Source: Nymphaea colorata (lineage: Eukaryota > Streptophyta > Magnoliopsida > Nymphaeales > Nymphaeaceae). Taken from it: a stretch of 64,000 bases of DNA. Both the position numbers and the translations under genes were made by a program. Under the pieces are notes generated by a model. The model was not told the origin of the DNA, made no database searches, and saw only the letters and a list, made by a program, of their open reading frames with translations. The first letter of the stretch is position 1. Each line of letters starts with the position of its first letter. Shown piece by piece: positions 25,895-37,882 of the stretch. The stretch covers positions 26,487,876 through 26,551,875 of the forward strand of contig NC_045142.1 in assembly GCF_008831285.2 (NCBI RefSeq). Direction: 5' to 3'.

Positions 25895-27608
25895 AAGCTT
25901 CAAACCATTTGATAGTCACCCGTGTCTCTTGGCTTAGCACAAGCCCTGCGAGCAGGGAAACAGCAGTGGCGAATCACGGTGAAGTACAGGATTGGCTTGT
26001 TTCCTTGCCTTGAGCTGGAGCGAAGACCCTTGATCTTGATAGATGGTATGGGGAATTGTTGGTTGATGTTGTAAGGTGCACTGTTTATAGATTACGGCAT
26101 GTAATATTTTCCTTTCCGGAGACCTTTGAGATGGAAAACAGCTTTCTAGTTTAAGTGGAAGCCATTCGCCCTAATGAAAATACGATCTGTTTTGTGTGGC
26201 TGATCCGCTGTGACGAAAATACATTGATTTTCTAACCTTCTCCCTTGTGGCTTGGAGCGAAACGCGCGTCATATTAACAAAAAGCATCCCGCAGTGTCAT
26301 GTTCAGATAAAAGCTTCCCGAGGGTGTTGAACAGAATCCGATCAAATCGTTAACCATAAAGCTGTCTCAGAATGAGAGCAAATCCTTGATCTGGACTTGC
26401 CGTTCGAGTTGAATGAAGTGCCGTCGTACCAACTTCCGCTAGGAACAGTCGACTGTGATGAAATTTAGAAAGAAAATCAGAAAAGGTACACGTCTGAAAT
26501 TCAAGAAAACTAATCCCACGCAGATTTGATATTTAATAATCTCCAAAAAGAACAAAAGCATGACACGCTACCAAGTTGATAGGTTAAAGTTCATTGCGGC
26601 TTGGACTTAACGTCCGATACAAAATTAAGATATCAGGCATCTCGAAAGCTTAAGGATGACAGGAAAGTCTTACATAATTTTCAAAATAGAAAATGGTAAA
26701 GATAGAATGGAAAACAATTAGTAGTAAAAGAATTATATGCGATGGAGCTTTGAAATAGATTACTCATTAAATACTAAAATTTGGTGAAAACAGAAAAATT
26801 AGCATAGCCGGTTGATTGTATAGCCTCTACCATAAGCATCGCTGAGTCTGACTTCCTAAGTGATGAAGATACACGAGATCTACAAATAGATCAAATCCAG
26901 CCTGACCAATATACCCGAATGATGGGTGAACAGTCATAGGCCCATAAATGTTGACGCCAGCTCGTTCAACTGATTAAAGCAACCGCAGCTATTTCTATTT
27001 CATACACCGGGAAAGGATGAAAGGTATCATAACATTTGCTTGCTTTTTAGCAATTAATGCGTCACCTGCTAGAGACTCCTCCAGCCGATTCGAATAGCAA
27101 CACAACTGTACAAAGAGAGCAAGATTACCAACATTATAAAACCTTTATGTAGACAATTATTTTGCTCGAGTTACGATCCTTCTCATTACCATAGAATACT
27201 GTTTACCTAAGTCACTTTGTTAAGGGTGCAACGCAACAACAGCGTCGGGGAAAACATGATACATGCACCAAACCTTCCATCAATACAACCCACAAGAAGC
27301 AAAACAAACCCAATCTCTCCAGGTACGTGATGGGGCCTGCAGCTGTAAAACATTGCGTGCTGATTCGTCGGTCCATTTAAATATAAAACACAAAAGTATG
27401 ATTTCCTCGCCCTTCTCTATGCTCAAGTGCGAGTTGCTGGCGTAACGATAGCACATCCTTTTTCTTTACAGAAACTTTGGAGTTCTTAAACTTCCGCAGT
27501 GCAAGCAACTAGACAGGCACCAAGCTGACGCCAGGAACAAAACCCTAAAGCAAATAGTTACCATCGCTCCCATATTCAAAATCCCCACAGCCACATGCCT
27601 TTTACCCC
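25895..27608. other. Intergenic region between convergent Di19 and DUF789 genes
   Basis: This contains the 3' UTRs of two genes that face each other. I see no further gene. Sequence composition is unremarkable and no repeat is evident. Confidence 0.6.
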
Positions 27609-30600
27609 TTATCTCCGGTAAGCACCACCACGGGAGACAAAGAAAAGGAAGTCAGGATGACTGACTTGGCGAAGTCTTAACCAGTTATCTGCCGCCTGCA
27701 GCAATGAGCTGGCCTGCTGGCGTTCGTAAGCTCCAGTAGGTGTCCACACAGAACTTTTAAATTTGTAGGAGGCTAGACCAAATATAGGAAGTGATAACAT
27801 TGGTGACACATCAGAACCTGAACCAGAAATGGTAGGATGGATGCTTCCCATTTGTGCAAGGTCACTTGCTGCGCCTGGCAACAACGAACAATATCAATAG
27901 GAGGTAAAGTATGTGTCATGCGTGTATATATGCCTATGCAAGGGGTGACATGACACAGGCATGCTATCAGAATGCTTCATTCATTCAATTTCTATGCATG
28001 AACAAAGAAAGGACATCAGATGCATCAAAAGGCCAAAATATGAATAGATCCCATAGACAGTGATACTCTACACATAATTCTACATATTAAACTCTTGCCA
28101 ATATTTCAAGAACATAGAACAATCATGTAACAAGTTCATGATATGACAGTAAAAAAGTAATTCAGCACTTCATTCTACAGAAACTTACAAGATTGGAAAT
28201 TCCTAATCTGAAAGTGCTGGTACCAAAGAAGCACCAAAACGACCCACGAGGACTTCACACACTGGTTAGTGAACTGGCCAAAGGTGCTCAAACTGGACAT
28301 CAAGAGCGTACACAGTGTCTCTTGTTGTAGGGCCCAAGCATCAAACAAACCACAGGAATAGTCAGACAAGGAGGCACCATAGACAGGGAAGGGAACTGTA
28401 ACGGTGTAACCTTGACCAATCTCCATTGCCTGCACGTGCATGACTCTAGATATGTAATCTAAAATCAGGATGCTGATTATCTGCAACTACATTGCAGTAT
28501 ATGGCATCATGACAATGTCTAAAACCAAAACCCTGACAATGACCTGAACGAATAGGAGGCTGATGTCAACAAGCACAGACTAGCAATAGCTAACGTGAGA
28601 CTGACCTGGAAGAATTCAGGGATCAGAGGTAGCCATAACACTTGTTGATGGACAAATAGCCACTTTTGGCCCTGCTAACTAATTGAAAAGAAAAGGAAAT
28701 TCATCTACTTATGTTGTCTCTCACATGGCAGTCGGTATAAGATCAGACTGATCAGGTCTGCAACTTCATATAAGCATGTCAAGGTTGCAAGCTTGACATG
28801 ATCTTTGTAAGCATTGCTTAAAATTCAATTGATTCGACTTGAACTAATTTTTAGATCGTACAGTGAAATGACAGTATTGATTTACTGGATTCTCATGGCA
28901 ACTTTGCAATTTCTGAAAGCCTTCAGTTCTACACAATCATTAGGTCCCGATTTTCAAATTTCAGAGAGCTCAATTTATCTGGTAACTACAGATGAATAGC
29001 AATATGCCAAGCTCATGTACAAAGAAGGCCACATTCAAAATCAAGAACAGATATCGCGCATTGAACATTATAGCCTCATAAATTACTGGATTCTACAACA
29101 TAAATCAGGAGAAAATCGAAACCATAGCAGGTACAGATTGGAAAAATAAATTAAAATATATATATATATATATATGCACACAAATGCTAACTAATTTCAA
29201 CTCCTCCAAACAAATATTCACCAAAGTGCAATAAATATATAACCATAGATGGTTTTAAATTACTCTAGCAGCTGTATATAACCATAGATGGTTTTAAATT
29301 ACTCTAGCAGCTGCTTATGCATCTCTGGAGAGAAAACACATGAGCACGGACTTGTGAGGAAGCTGGAGAAAATCATATATCAAGGCAAATGGTGATATAA
29401 ACAAGAAACAAAGTGCAAACCTTCCTTAGCTCTAAACTAATTGACACATTCAAAGGGACCAAGTTCAGAGCAAGAAGACAGAATCTATGAGCACGTATCT
29501 ATGAATTATGCATGATGCTAGAAGGATGGACACATTCAAGGGGACCAAGTTCAGAGCAAGAAGACGAGAATCTATGAGCACGTATCTATGAATTATGCAT
29601 GATGCTAGAAGGATGGACACATTCAAGGGGACCAAGTTCAGAGAAAGAAAAGACAAGGATCTTTATGCATTCTGTGTGCATGTATCTATGACGTATGTAT
29701 GATGCTAACAGGTCAAGAACAACCCCTACCTTTAAAAGGTGTAGAAAGAGAATGGAAAGTTAAAAAGCAAGCATCCAAATCCTGAAGTGTTGGACCCATT
29801 GGTATCCTGTATATTGGATACCTGCACCGGGTTACACATACACCATTTTAGTTAGTTGAACGATAGATCAAAAGATAGGCCATGGACAAGATACACTTGA
29901 TAAGGACAGTAATATTTAAGAAATAAAAAATATTGACCTCACCATGCAACAGAAATCCAACTTGCTGGCAACAAATCACAGCTCCTCAATGTGTTAAGCT
30001 TAGGAAACTGATTTGCAAGTTCCAGAATCTGGAACATGTTAAGAACCAATATTTGTCAAAAGAAATCAGACATAAAGACACTCACCAAGCACAGAAAATG
30101 CAAATCCAGTACAGGAAATGAAATCCAATACATGCCTTGTCTGTAAGGGGCTGCCTATTGTAAGGAGGATTCTGTTCAAAAAACTCAAACATGAGACAAT
30201 CACAAGAGTTGTTAGATGCATCGCCATCATCACTTGAAAAACCTCCTTGACTTATTGATGACTTTTCCCTTGCATAATCTCTTTCCATCCTAGGCGTGTT
30301 AATTTCATATGATGAATGCCAGCTCCATGCCCCATTGTTTGAACTCTTCATGCTCTTACCAAAATCAAGATCAGAACTGGCATCACTACTTGTATCCCGG
30401 TAAGATTCTCTATCACTCTCCTCACCAGGTCGCCTGAATAAGAAAAAGGAAGAAACATATAAAAATAAGGAAATTTATATTAGAAAAAGCTACGAAGTAT
30501 CTAAATTTCACAGTTATCACTTATCACCACCAGATATTTTCAATGCAAATGACGTGTATACATATCTGCCATTATGACCCTCCTTTACATTCTAACATAA

Positions 30601-32627
30601 AACCAAACCATATGTTTCTCTTTTTGTCGGCATTTTCAATAAACTCGTTTTCAAAATCAGCACCCTCTAGTCAAATTCATATTTGTGGGCTTATCTTCTG
30701 AATTTTCTAAAGTACAAATCACTAGTGTCAGCATAACAAAATGACAAAGTTTAAGAATCTTTAGTAGGAAAAGAATAGATCAGGTTTCAAGCATGCTTTT
30801 ATTAAATAAAAATAAACCACTGCAGACACATCTAACAAAATATGGTCAACTGGAGAACACCTTCAACTATGACTGTTTGCTAGAATGCATCATACATACA
30901 CATAGCTACACACAGAAACCCAACTAAGCAAACAGTTGATATCATACTGTCTACAGGAACAAAGAAGAGCATGTTGCATGTACAGCCACAAGGAGATCAA
31001 GATGTGAAGGAAAGACCAATGAGAAAAAGAATAAAAAATGCACCCAGGGACAGAAGAGAATGGGTTCCAGACACCAGTTAACAGGGGATGGATGGCATAG
31101 AAAGACAAAACAGGAGAAAGAGAATCAAATGGCGGCGATGAGAAAATCACGACGTTTGAATTTGTGTGCTAGAGAAAAATTGACATCTGTGGATGAGTCC
31201 AGGATAGTTCAAATCAGTTCAGAAAATAAAAGCTTTCTCCTATATTTAAATGCATTTTAGTTAGCTACATGGTTCATAATTGCTATCTTGCTCTGCCATA
31301 TTGCGCAAGTTTCCCAATAACTCATCAAAGACCCAAGATTAAATGACAATCATTTACTAGATCTTAGTCCCTTTTGGTTTAGTAGGTTATATACCTTATC
31401 GCCCTTTTTAGTTGTGTTCTTACTTTAGTGTATGATTCCTTTCAAAGCCTGCCAAAAGATACCGTGCATTTCCATCACTCCACCAGTTCTTTGGTGTTGA
31501 AACACCTAAGTATGACTAGAATTGCTACCTTATGAGTTATAGATTACTTGGAGCTGGATTATGATTTACTGATGCATGTTTTTTCTTCTCTTTTAAGTAA
31601 GAATTTACAGCAAAAATTGAAGTTACTTAAAAAGAATAGGGTAGAAAAATGCAAATCTCAAAATCAAACTCTCATGCACAAAATGAGTAGAAGCTCTCTT
31701 TCCTCAGTTCAAAAATTGAACTCTCATGCACAAACCTGGGCTCAAATTGATATTTTCCTCCTCAAAATGGCAAAAACTCCCCCACACTACTTGTAAGGGT
31801 GTCTAAGATCCGTGTGATGAAAGTTTTTTAGACCCAAATTTGAAAAAGAAAAGAAAGAAAAACAAAAAAAGTTCAGGCCCCCTTCAATTTCTGCAAATGC
31901 CATATTGTACCATACTGTATGATATTGTCTGATACAGACATGTAACACCTGTAAATGGTTACAAGGGTGACAATAAGTTGCAGATCCCTTGTTCAAGATT
32001 CATAAGCTGCTTGTAGCTTGGTTAGGCAAGCCTGCTTCACAAGTCAAAATAAGCTCCCAAATAATCAAACAAGCTGAGCTAATGAGAAGCATATTTTATT
32101 CCCAACCGTGCCAAGTTGCCAACTCTACTAACATGCTGTTGTGTACAGTGTAGAGAGTTATTCAACCATTCTGTGGAACAAAAATGATAAACTCTATTGA
32201 AAAGGGAAACAGCCAAACAGGAAACATTTTTTCAGTTCGTTTGAAATGGGAAATAGTATAATATCCACATAGAAGACTCACAAACATTACTTGCTTATCA
32301 GCATCATATAGGTGGTAGGAATTATAAAATAACTTCTCTATGCTCAAACATGCTATCTTGTACCCTGCAAATGAGAGTACTAAACCATGTACATAAGCAT
32401 ATAATTCAGGTACTTTTAAATTACTATAAAAAAACTATATATGCACAACTTACAAATTCAAAATCTAAATAAAGACAGGTTCAATAAGTGAAGCATCAGA
32501 TTACAAAACTAGTTTGTCCATATATGGCTGTATAAAAAAGGTGACAGAAACTGCTTAGCCACAACTCACAATATTTCACTTAGTCAACAACACGATAGTT
32601 TAGTCTTGTCAACTTTGTAATACAATT

Positions 32628-32670
<43 letters not shown>

Positions 32671-35600
32671 CATCCAAACATCCACCTCAATAACTTTTGG
32701 GAAATGGCACACCCTTCCTATACCTGAAACCAGATTACTTGGAAAATGAGATACCACTACGTACGTCACATAGTTCTCAAGCCTCCAAAAAAGTGTCACA
32801 CATAGTCAAAACAATAAAAGAAATTACAACATCCAATCATTTCCTCCAGCCATTCAAGATGGGGATTGGAAACTGGCAGCCAGACTTCGACAACCAGTTC
32901 AAAGCAAAATATGCCACTGAAGGCTGGCATTGGAAAGCAAACACTATGTTTGATTTAAGACTTTGCAGGCCCTAACCATGCTCACAAACGCTCAGAAAAA
33001 ACCTAAGGCAACTCTATTAAACCCATGCGTACAAAGCTATGCATATTTTTGCTGCACGCACATCCATGTGACAAAAATCTTGGAATTATAAAAAAAAATG
33101 CATAGAAAATCGGATCTCTTCATGGAAGATACTAACCAAATGACAAAACTATGTCTGATTATATCGTCATATTTGTGCTAAGGAACTAAAAGTCAACCAC
33201 GAGATGGTGTTTGATCCTTTCCCAATAATAAATTCCTTCTCACAAGTCCTTTTCTTTAAATAAACATGCTTACATTCTACAAAAGCAAGGATATTAACTT
33301 GCCGACAGTTACTTACCTCTCAGGGGGTTAGCAAAGTGAGAGAAGGCCTCAGCTGCCATACAGGCAGTTAAACTTTGAATCCTATGGGCATTGCTCCCTT
33401 GAACAACCGCATGCAGAATAGGCCCGTGTTTGAGGATTCCAGGCCTGGGGTTCATTGTATGTGTGGTTTCAATTTCCCCAGGAAACACATATATATGAAA
33501 TTATAAACCTTTCCCAAAAGTAAAACTCACGAACTTGGACATGTCAACCACTTAGTGCCCTTTGGTATTGTTAAAATATGGAACATTTCTAACAACATTT
33601 TGAGCCTATCACCCATAATAAACTGCCATAAGCTTTAAAGTTTAAACACACACACATACTCAACAGATGCTGGTGTAAGATATGAAATTGGTGGATTGTG
33701 GTCACACGCAAATATTTGAGTCCACATCCGCCTGATCCTTTTGCACCATAACTGTCATTGCATAATCTCTTATACTGGTTTTACTTTGAAGTTCGAACTG
33801 GTCTAGTAAGTTTTCAAAAAGGAAGAAAAATAGTTCTGATTTTCTCAAAATATTTTCTTCTCATAGACAGCTTTCAGAACAACCAAATGCAACTCCTTGC
33901 GCTTTTCTTCGTTTTCCTTTTAAATACATTTTTATGTCCAATGTCCAATTTCACAATTTTGTACTTGCCTCATGACTCTCACCAAAAACACATATCATTG
34001 ACATGGCCACATTGAAGTTTGAAAACTTACACTTTTGCCATAGGTTGCATATACATGCTTTACCTATTCACCAAGATGAGTCTGAAGACTCTGAACTAGA
34101 AAAAGTACAAAACAGTTAAGGATATCTATGAGGACTAGCACCCAAAAAATTGGTGCAAACAAGAAAGACACTCAGCGAGAACTCTATAATCCTCCCCTTG
34201 AGGGAATTTTCATTCTATAGCTAGAGAATATTAAAAAAAATCGATGCTGCCAGGGGGAGTGGCGATGCCATACGCAAAAAGGAAGAGACTCATAGAATGG
34301 CAGAGGCCAATAGAGCTTTTGCACATTTTCGTTAATGAAAAAATGGGAATAAAAAACGGATCTGGAGCTGCCGAACCTAAACCTGTGCTCGAGAGATAGC
34401 TGTCGAAAAGATTCAAATGTAAAAAAGCACGTTAAGGAATCCCATGAGGATAATGCATTAATATGTTCCTTGGAAGTTGGAAGTGCGCAATGCAGTAAAA
34501 GATGGTCAACATTAATAGCAAAAAAAAAAAACATGAAACAAGGTCTTACTGTGTTGATGCAAATTCATAACCATTAGCCAAACAACAAAAGGGCAAAAGA
34601 CATCACTCACCCGACATACCAATATGGTAGCTAGAAAGGAAACTACTTATTTCAAGTTTCAAGCGAAAATGTAACTCCAGACTTCTTAACAAGTATGACA
34701 ACCAGAAGTTTGTAAAAGAGGAGCGGTGTAGGCACATCCAAGTTCGTCTCCCCAGAAACTTGTTTATTATAATTCCATAGTTGATAAACCATAAAAAGAT
34801 TCAGCTTACATGTGGAAACTTGTGAATGACGCATACAATCACTGCAAGTGGTACTTCTCAACCATCCTTACTAGGAAGATAATCGTTTATGTTCGTTATC
34901 CAACTACACTAGCGCCTTAAGTCTGACATAAGATCAACAACACCACAATAATGTATTTAATGAACAGCACAAAATAAAAAAATCACAACCAAAGGAAAGC
35001 ACACCTAGGCTTCGACTGGGAGCAACTTGTAGAATCTGCATAGAGTTGGATAGCTGACAGATAAGGAACGTAATACTGTACAACGGAGTCACTTCCGTTC
35101 AACACTAACGGCACACCGGCTCCATATGCGCTCCATTCCTTAAAGGACTCCCATAGATCGCCAAGCATGAAGAAAGGATGGAATTCATCAGCATTCCCCC
35201 TTCCCCGCATAGCAGTCTGCCAGAAGCACACCCAGTAACTATATATTCGTGCAATGAAAGATGAAAAAGGAATCTGAAGCCACAATTTTTTCATTGTTTA
35301 AGGCTTTATCCAATAACTGTCATGACAAGAACCAAAGAGCACAAAAATGCAACGTTTCCCATTTCAGATAGCCCGTTAATTGGATAATCAACATAATTAA
35401 TGGACCAAAAAAAAGCAAAGAAATGCAATCATCGAACTAAAAAATGGAGGGAAGCCACGAATTCCACGATCCAAACCAGATAACCACAGAGTAAAAAATG
35501 CAGCTCATCAGTTGAGCCAAGAGAGAATCAGATGAGCCCGAACCTTAGGGAAGTACTGCGCGGGAACGCTCGGCGTCGTGGCCTGAAGAAACCGGTCCAA

Positions 35601-35879
35601 GTTTCCAGAATGGAAGTCCACGGAAGGAGAGCAGACATCCGAGTCCTCATCCATCACTTGCTTCCCGGGAACCTTCGATTCGTCCCGGCTCTCCGGAACT
35701 CTGGTGCCAGACACCGACTTCGACCTCACAGGATGGCCGCCACTGCTCCTGCTCCTCTGCAACTGCTGCTGCCTCTTGGCAGCGGGCACCGGATTGCTAA
35801 ACTGATCACCAAACATCTCAAACCCCAAACTCCCCTGCCTCAGATGAAGGGGGAAAGATCCAACAGGACAGCTCCACAC
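27609..35879 (-). CDS. DUF789 family protein, conserved central block not found
   Basis: Minus-strand exons: 35879-35544 (112 codons; an alternative Met at 35816), 35216-35005, 30433-30136, and a last exon 27874-27609. The first three join in frame and encode [20 protein letters not shown], then [20 protein letters not shown], a Ser/Asp-rich linker and [18 protein letters not shown]. The last exon encodes [25 protein letters not shown] and a C-terminal YRR. These are hallmark DUF789 blocks; the family is plant-wide and its function unknown. About 60 residues normally present between them (the block around WYPIYRIPTGPT) are not recognisable on either strand between 27875 and 30135. Exon 3 ends at phase 0 but the last exon needs one carried base, so direct joining would shift the frame. 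Exon 3 also has a GC rather than GT donor (AAG/GCATGT). The locus may be broken, misassembled, or use a diverged exon. Confidence 0.8.
29241..29320. repeat. 39-bp direct tandem duplication in a DUF789 intron
   Basis: AACCATAGATGGTTTTAAAT and the bases after it occur at 29241 and again at 29280, with nearly identical sequence through GCAGCTG. Confidence 0.85.
29443..29650. repeat. 86-87-bp minisatellite in a DUF789 intron
   Basis: Units starting AAGTTCAGAG occur at 29461, 29547 and 29634. The first two are almost identical over their full length; the third is partial and diverges after about 25 bases, though related words (GTATCTATGA, TATGATGCTA) continue to about 29707. Confidence 0.85.
32631..32668. 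repeat. (TC)n microsatellite in a DUF789 intron
   Basis: Uninterrupted TC dinucleotides, about 19 units, within the 4.6-kb second intron. Confidence 0.95.
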
Positions 35880-36140
35880 TCTCCGTCACCGCATGAACGT
35901 CCCAACCCCAAAACCGACTCGATAAGCGATCAAGCGAAACGTAGAAGAAACCCTAACCCTAGAATCGCACTCCTCCTGGAGAGGAAGTCCTATCGCCGGG
36001 GAAATGACAGTTACCCTCTAGCCGATGGACGGTAAGATCTAAATGGGCAGTCCAATCGACGGTCGGGAAAATGGGGAGATCAAGAAACCGCGTGGACTCA
36101 ACTCTCTCTCTCTCTCTTCTTCTTCTTCTCCTCAGAAGAT
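35880..36140 (-). promoter_or_regulatory. Leader and core promoter region of the DUF789 gene, with telo-box
   Basis: AAACCCTAACCCT at 35948-35960 contains the plant telo-box, commonly found near transcription starts of growth-related genes. CT/GA-rich tracts lie at 36101-36135. An ATG followed one codon later by TGA just upstream of the coding start forms a minimal upstream frame. The transcription start is not resolved. Confidence 0.45.
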
Positions 36141-37664
36141 CAGACCATAATCGGAAGAACAACACAAAGAGGGGAGAACTGGAGAAGAGAGAAAATCCAG
36201 AAGCGTCTGGAATTAGAGACAGTACTCCTCAATATCTCGATTTCAGTCAGAGGAAGACGAGAGAAACAGACAAGACCCGAAACCTCAAGTGTTTCTCTTT
36301 CTTCTTCTTTTTTTTGCTCACAGTTTTTCCTTTTGATGCTTTTAAACTTGTGGGTTCTAAGCTTAGACTCCTTGTTCTTGTTTATATAAAGGGAAACTCT
36401 TTTGCTAATAAATCTCAATAAGAAATTTTCAACCTTCTTTTGGATTTTTTTTTTCATACAAGCTGCACTCTTGCATGCCAATATTTAATGAAGGTTCATC
36501 TTCATTATTATAATATAAATCTTGTTAAGTTGGACAAAATCATATTATATTAATGTGAGGCCAAAGTTGAGAGTACCTTCCTTTGAGTGGGGGGTGTGGG
36601 ACAGTTGAGGAGTGTTGCCAGTATCGGTTTATTAACTGTATCGATTCATTGACTGGTACGCCATATTGTCCGATACACATCGACTCGTATCAAATAATAA
36701 ATAAACTTTTAACAAAACAATAATGTTTGATATCTTTTTTCTTTTTTTTGTTTCCATTTCTTGGCACATTCTTTCTTACCCAATGTGGAATAACATAAGC
36801 AAAATTTTCAAAAGGATTGTTGGCAAAACTGTGGGTATAGATCAAGAAACTTTTAAAGAAGAAAACTCTCAAATCTTAGACCATAGTCAAATGGTTGGCA
36901 CATATATATTTTAATAAACTTTTAGCTAATATTATAATGGCATTGCAATTATGGGTGCATTAGTGTATGCTCCTCCTCATGTTTTAATATGGAAATTTTA
37001 AAAATTTTAGTTTTTAACCTATATAAAAAACTTTAAAAATTAAAATTTGAATCTATAGTTCAGCCCTTGCAACAAAAATTTCTTGTCTCTGCCCTTGATG
37101 CAAATATAATTTTAAAAGTTTTTTATATATGTTAAAACTAAAATTTTTAAAATAAAACATTTATGAGTCCTCTTTACTTGAAATCTACCTTTCATTATGG
37201 AAACTTTCGTGATTACCTTCTTCTAAAAAGAGTGGTTTATGCGCCAACGACTTCCCTCTTTTAGTTGCCGGCAAGGCGGACTGAGTCAGCTTGTGCAAGA
37301 GGATAACACCAATGAGAATTGAACAAATGATCGGCTTTCTAACGGCTACTAGCTCAACCAATTACGCGAAACCTCTAGGACAATTTAGTTATTAATAGAA
37401 TAACTAAAGGTTGTTATTGTATCATGTGAGTGGTGCACGTCTCTCTTGCCTATTCCATATTTGTTTATTATTTGTGCCTAGATAGAACCTCAATCTGCCA
37501 TGCCATGAGGAAGGGGATGACTTTGGCCACATAAAGACAAAGGAAAGAAGGCTGACCCTTTTTTTTGTCTTATTTTAAATATATACATACATATTTTTAC
37601 ATCCATCATTTTTATAATAATTGCCCAACACAGACATATTCTTATAACACGTTAATCTCCAGTG

Positions 37665-37764
37665 CAGGGGCGTAGATAGGTGGGGGTTCCATGGGGCATA
37701 CGTCCTAAGAAGCCAAAGCTTAAATTACTTTGAATTAATAGGTTCAGTTATACCTGAGCCACTG
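37665..37764. mobile_element. Probable hAT MITE remnant
   Basis: Left end CAGGGGCGTAG and inverted right end CAGTGGCTCAG resemble the ends of the MITEs at 7518 and 50906. The flanking 8-mers (CTCCAGTG and CCTCATTG) agree at only 5 of 8 positions, so the target duplication is weak. Confidence 0.4.
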
Positions 37765-37811
37765 CCTCATTGGCAATTAAAATTTTGTATTAACTATATG
37801 TTTAGTACTTC

Positions 37812-37813
<2 letters not shown>

Positions 37814-37880
<67 letters not shown>
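37814..37880. repeat. (TA)n microsatellite
   Basis: About 33 uninterrupted AT units, the longest dinucleotide AT run in the window. Confidence 0.97.

Positions 37881-37882
<2 letters not shown>

Noticed and set aside
29785-29840. Plus-strand translation WYPVYWIP resembling the missing DUF789 core (WYPIYRIP)
   Set aside because: It is on the wrong strand for the gene, the residues around it do not match, and the DNA is a short palindrome (GGTATCC...GGATACC) akin to repeat words elsewhere in the window (near 31900 and 36620).
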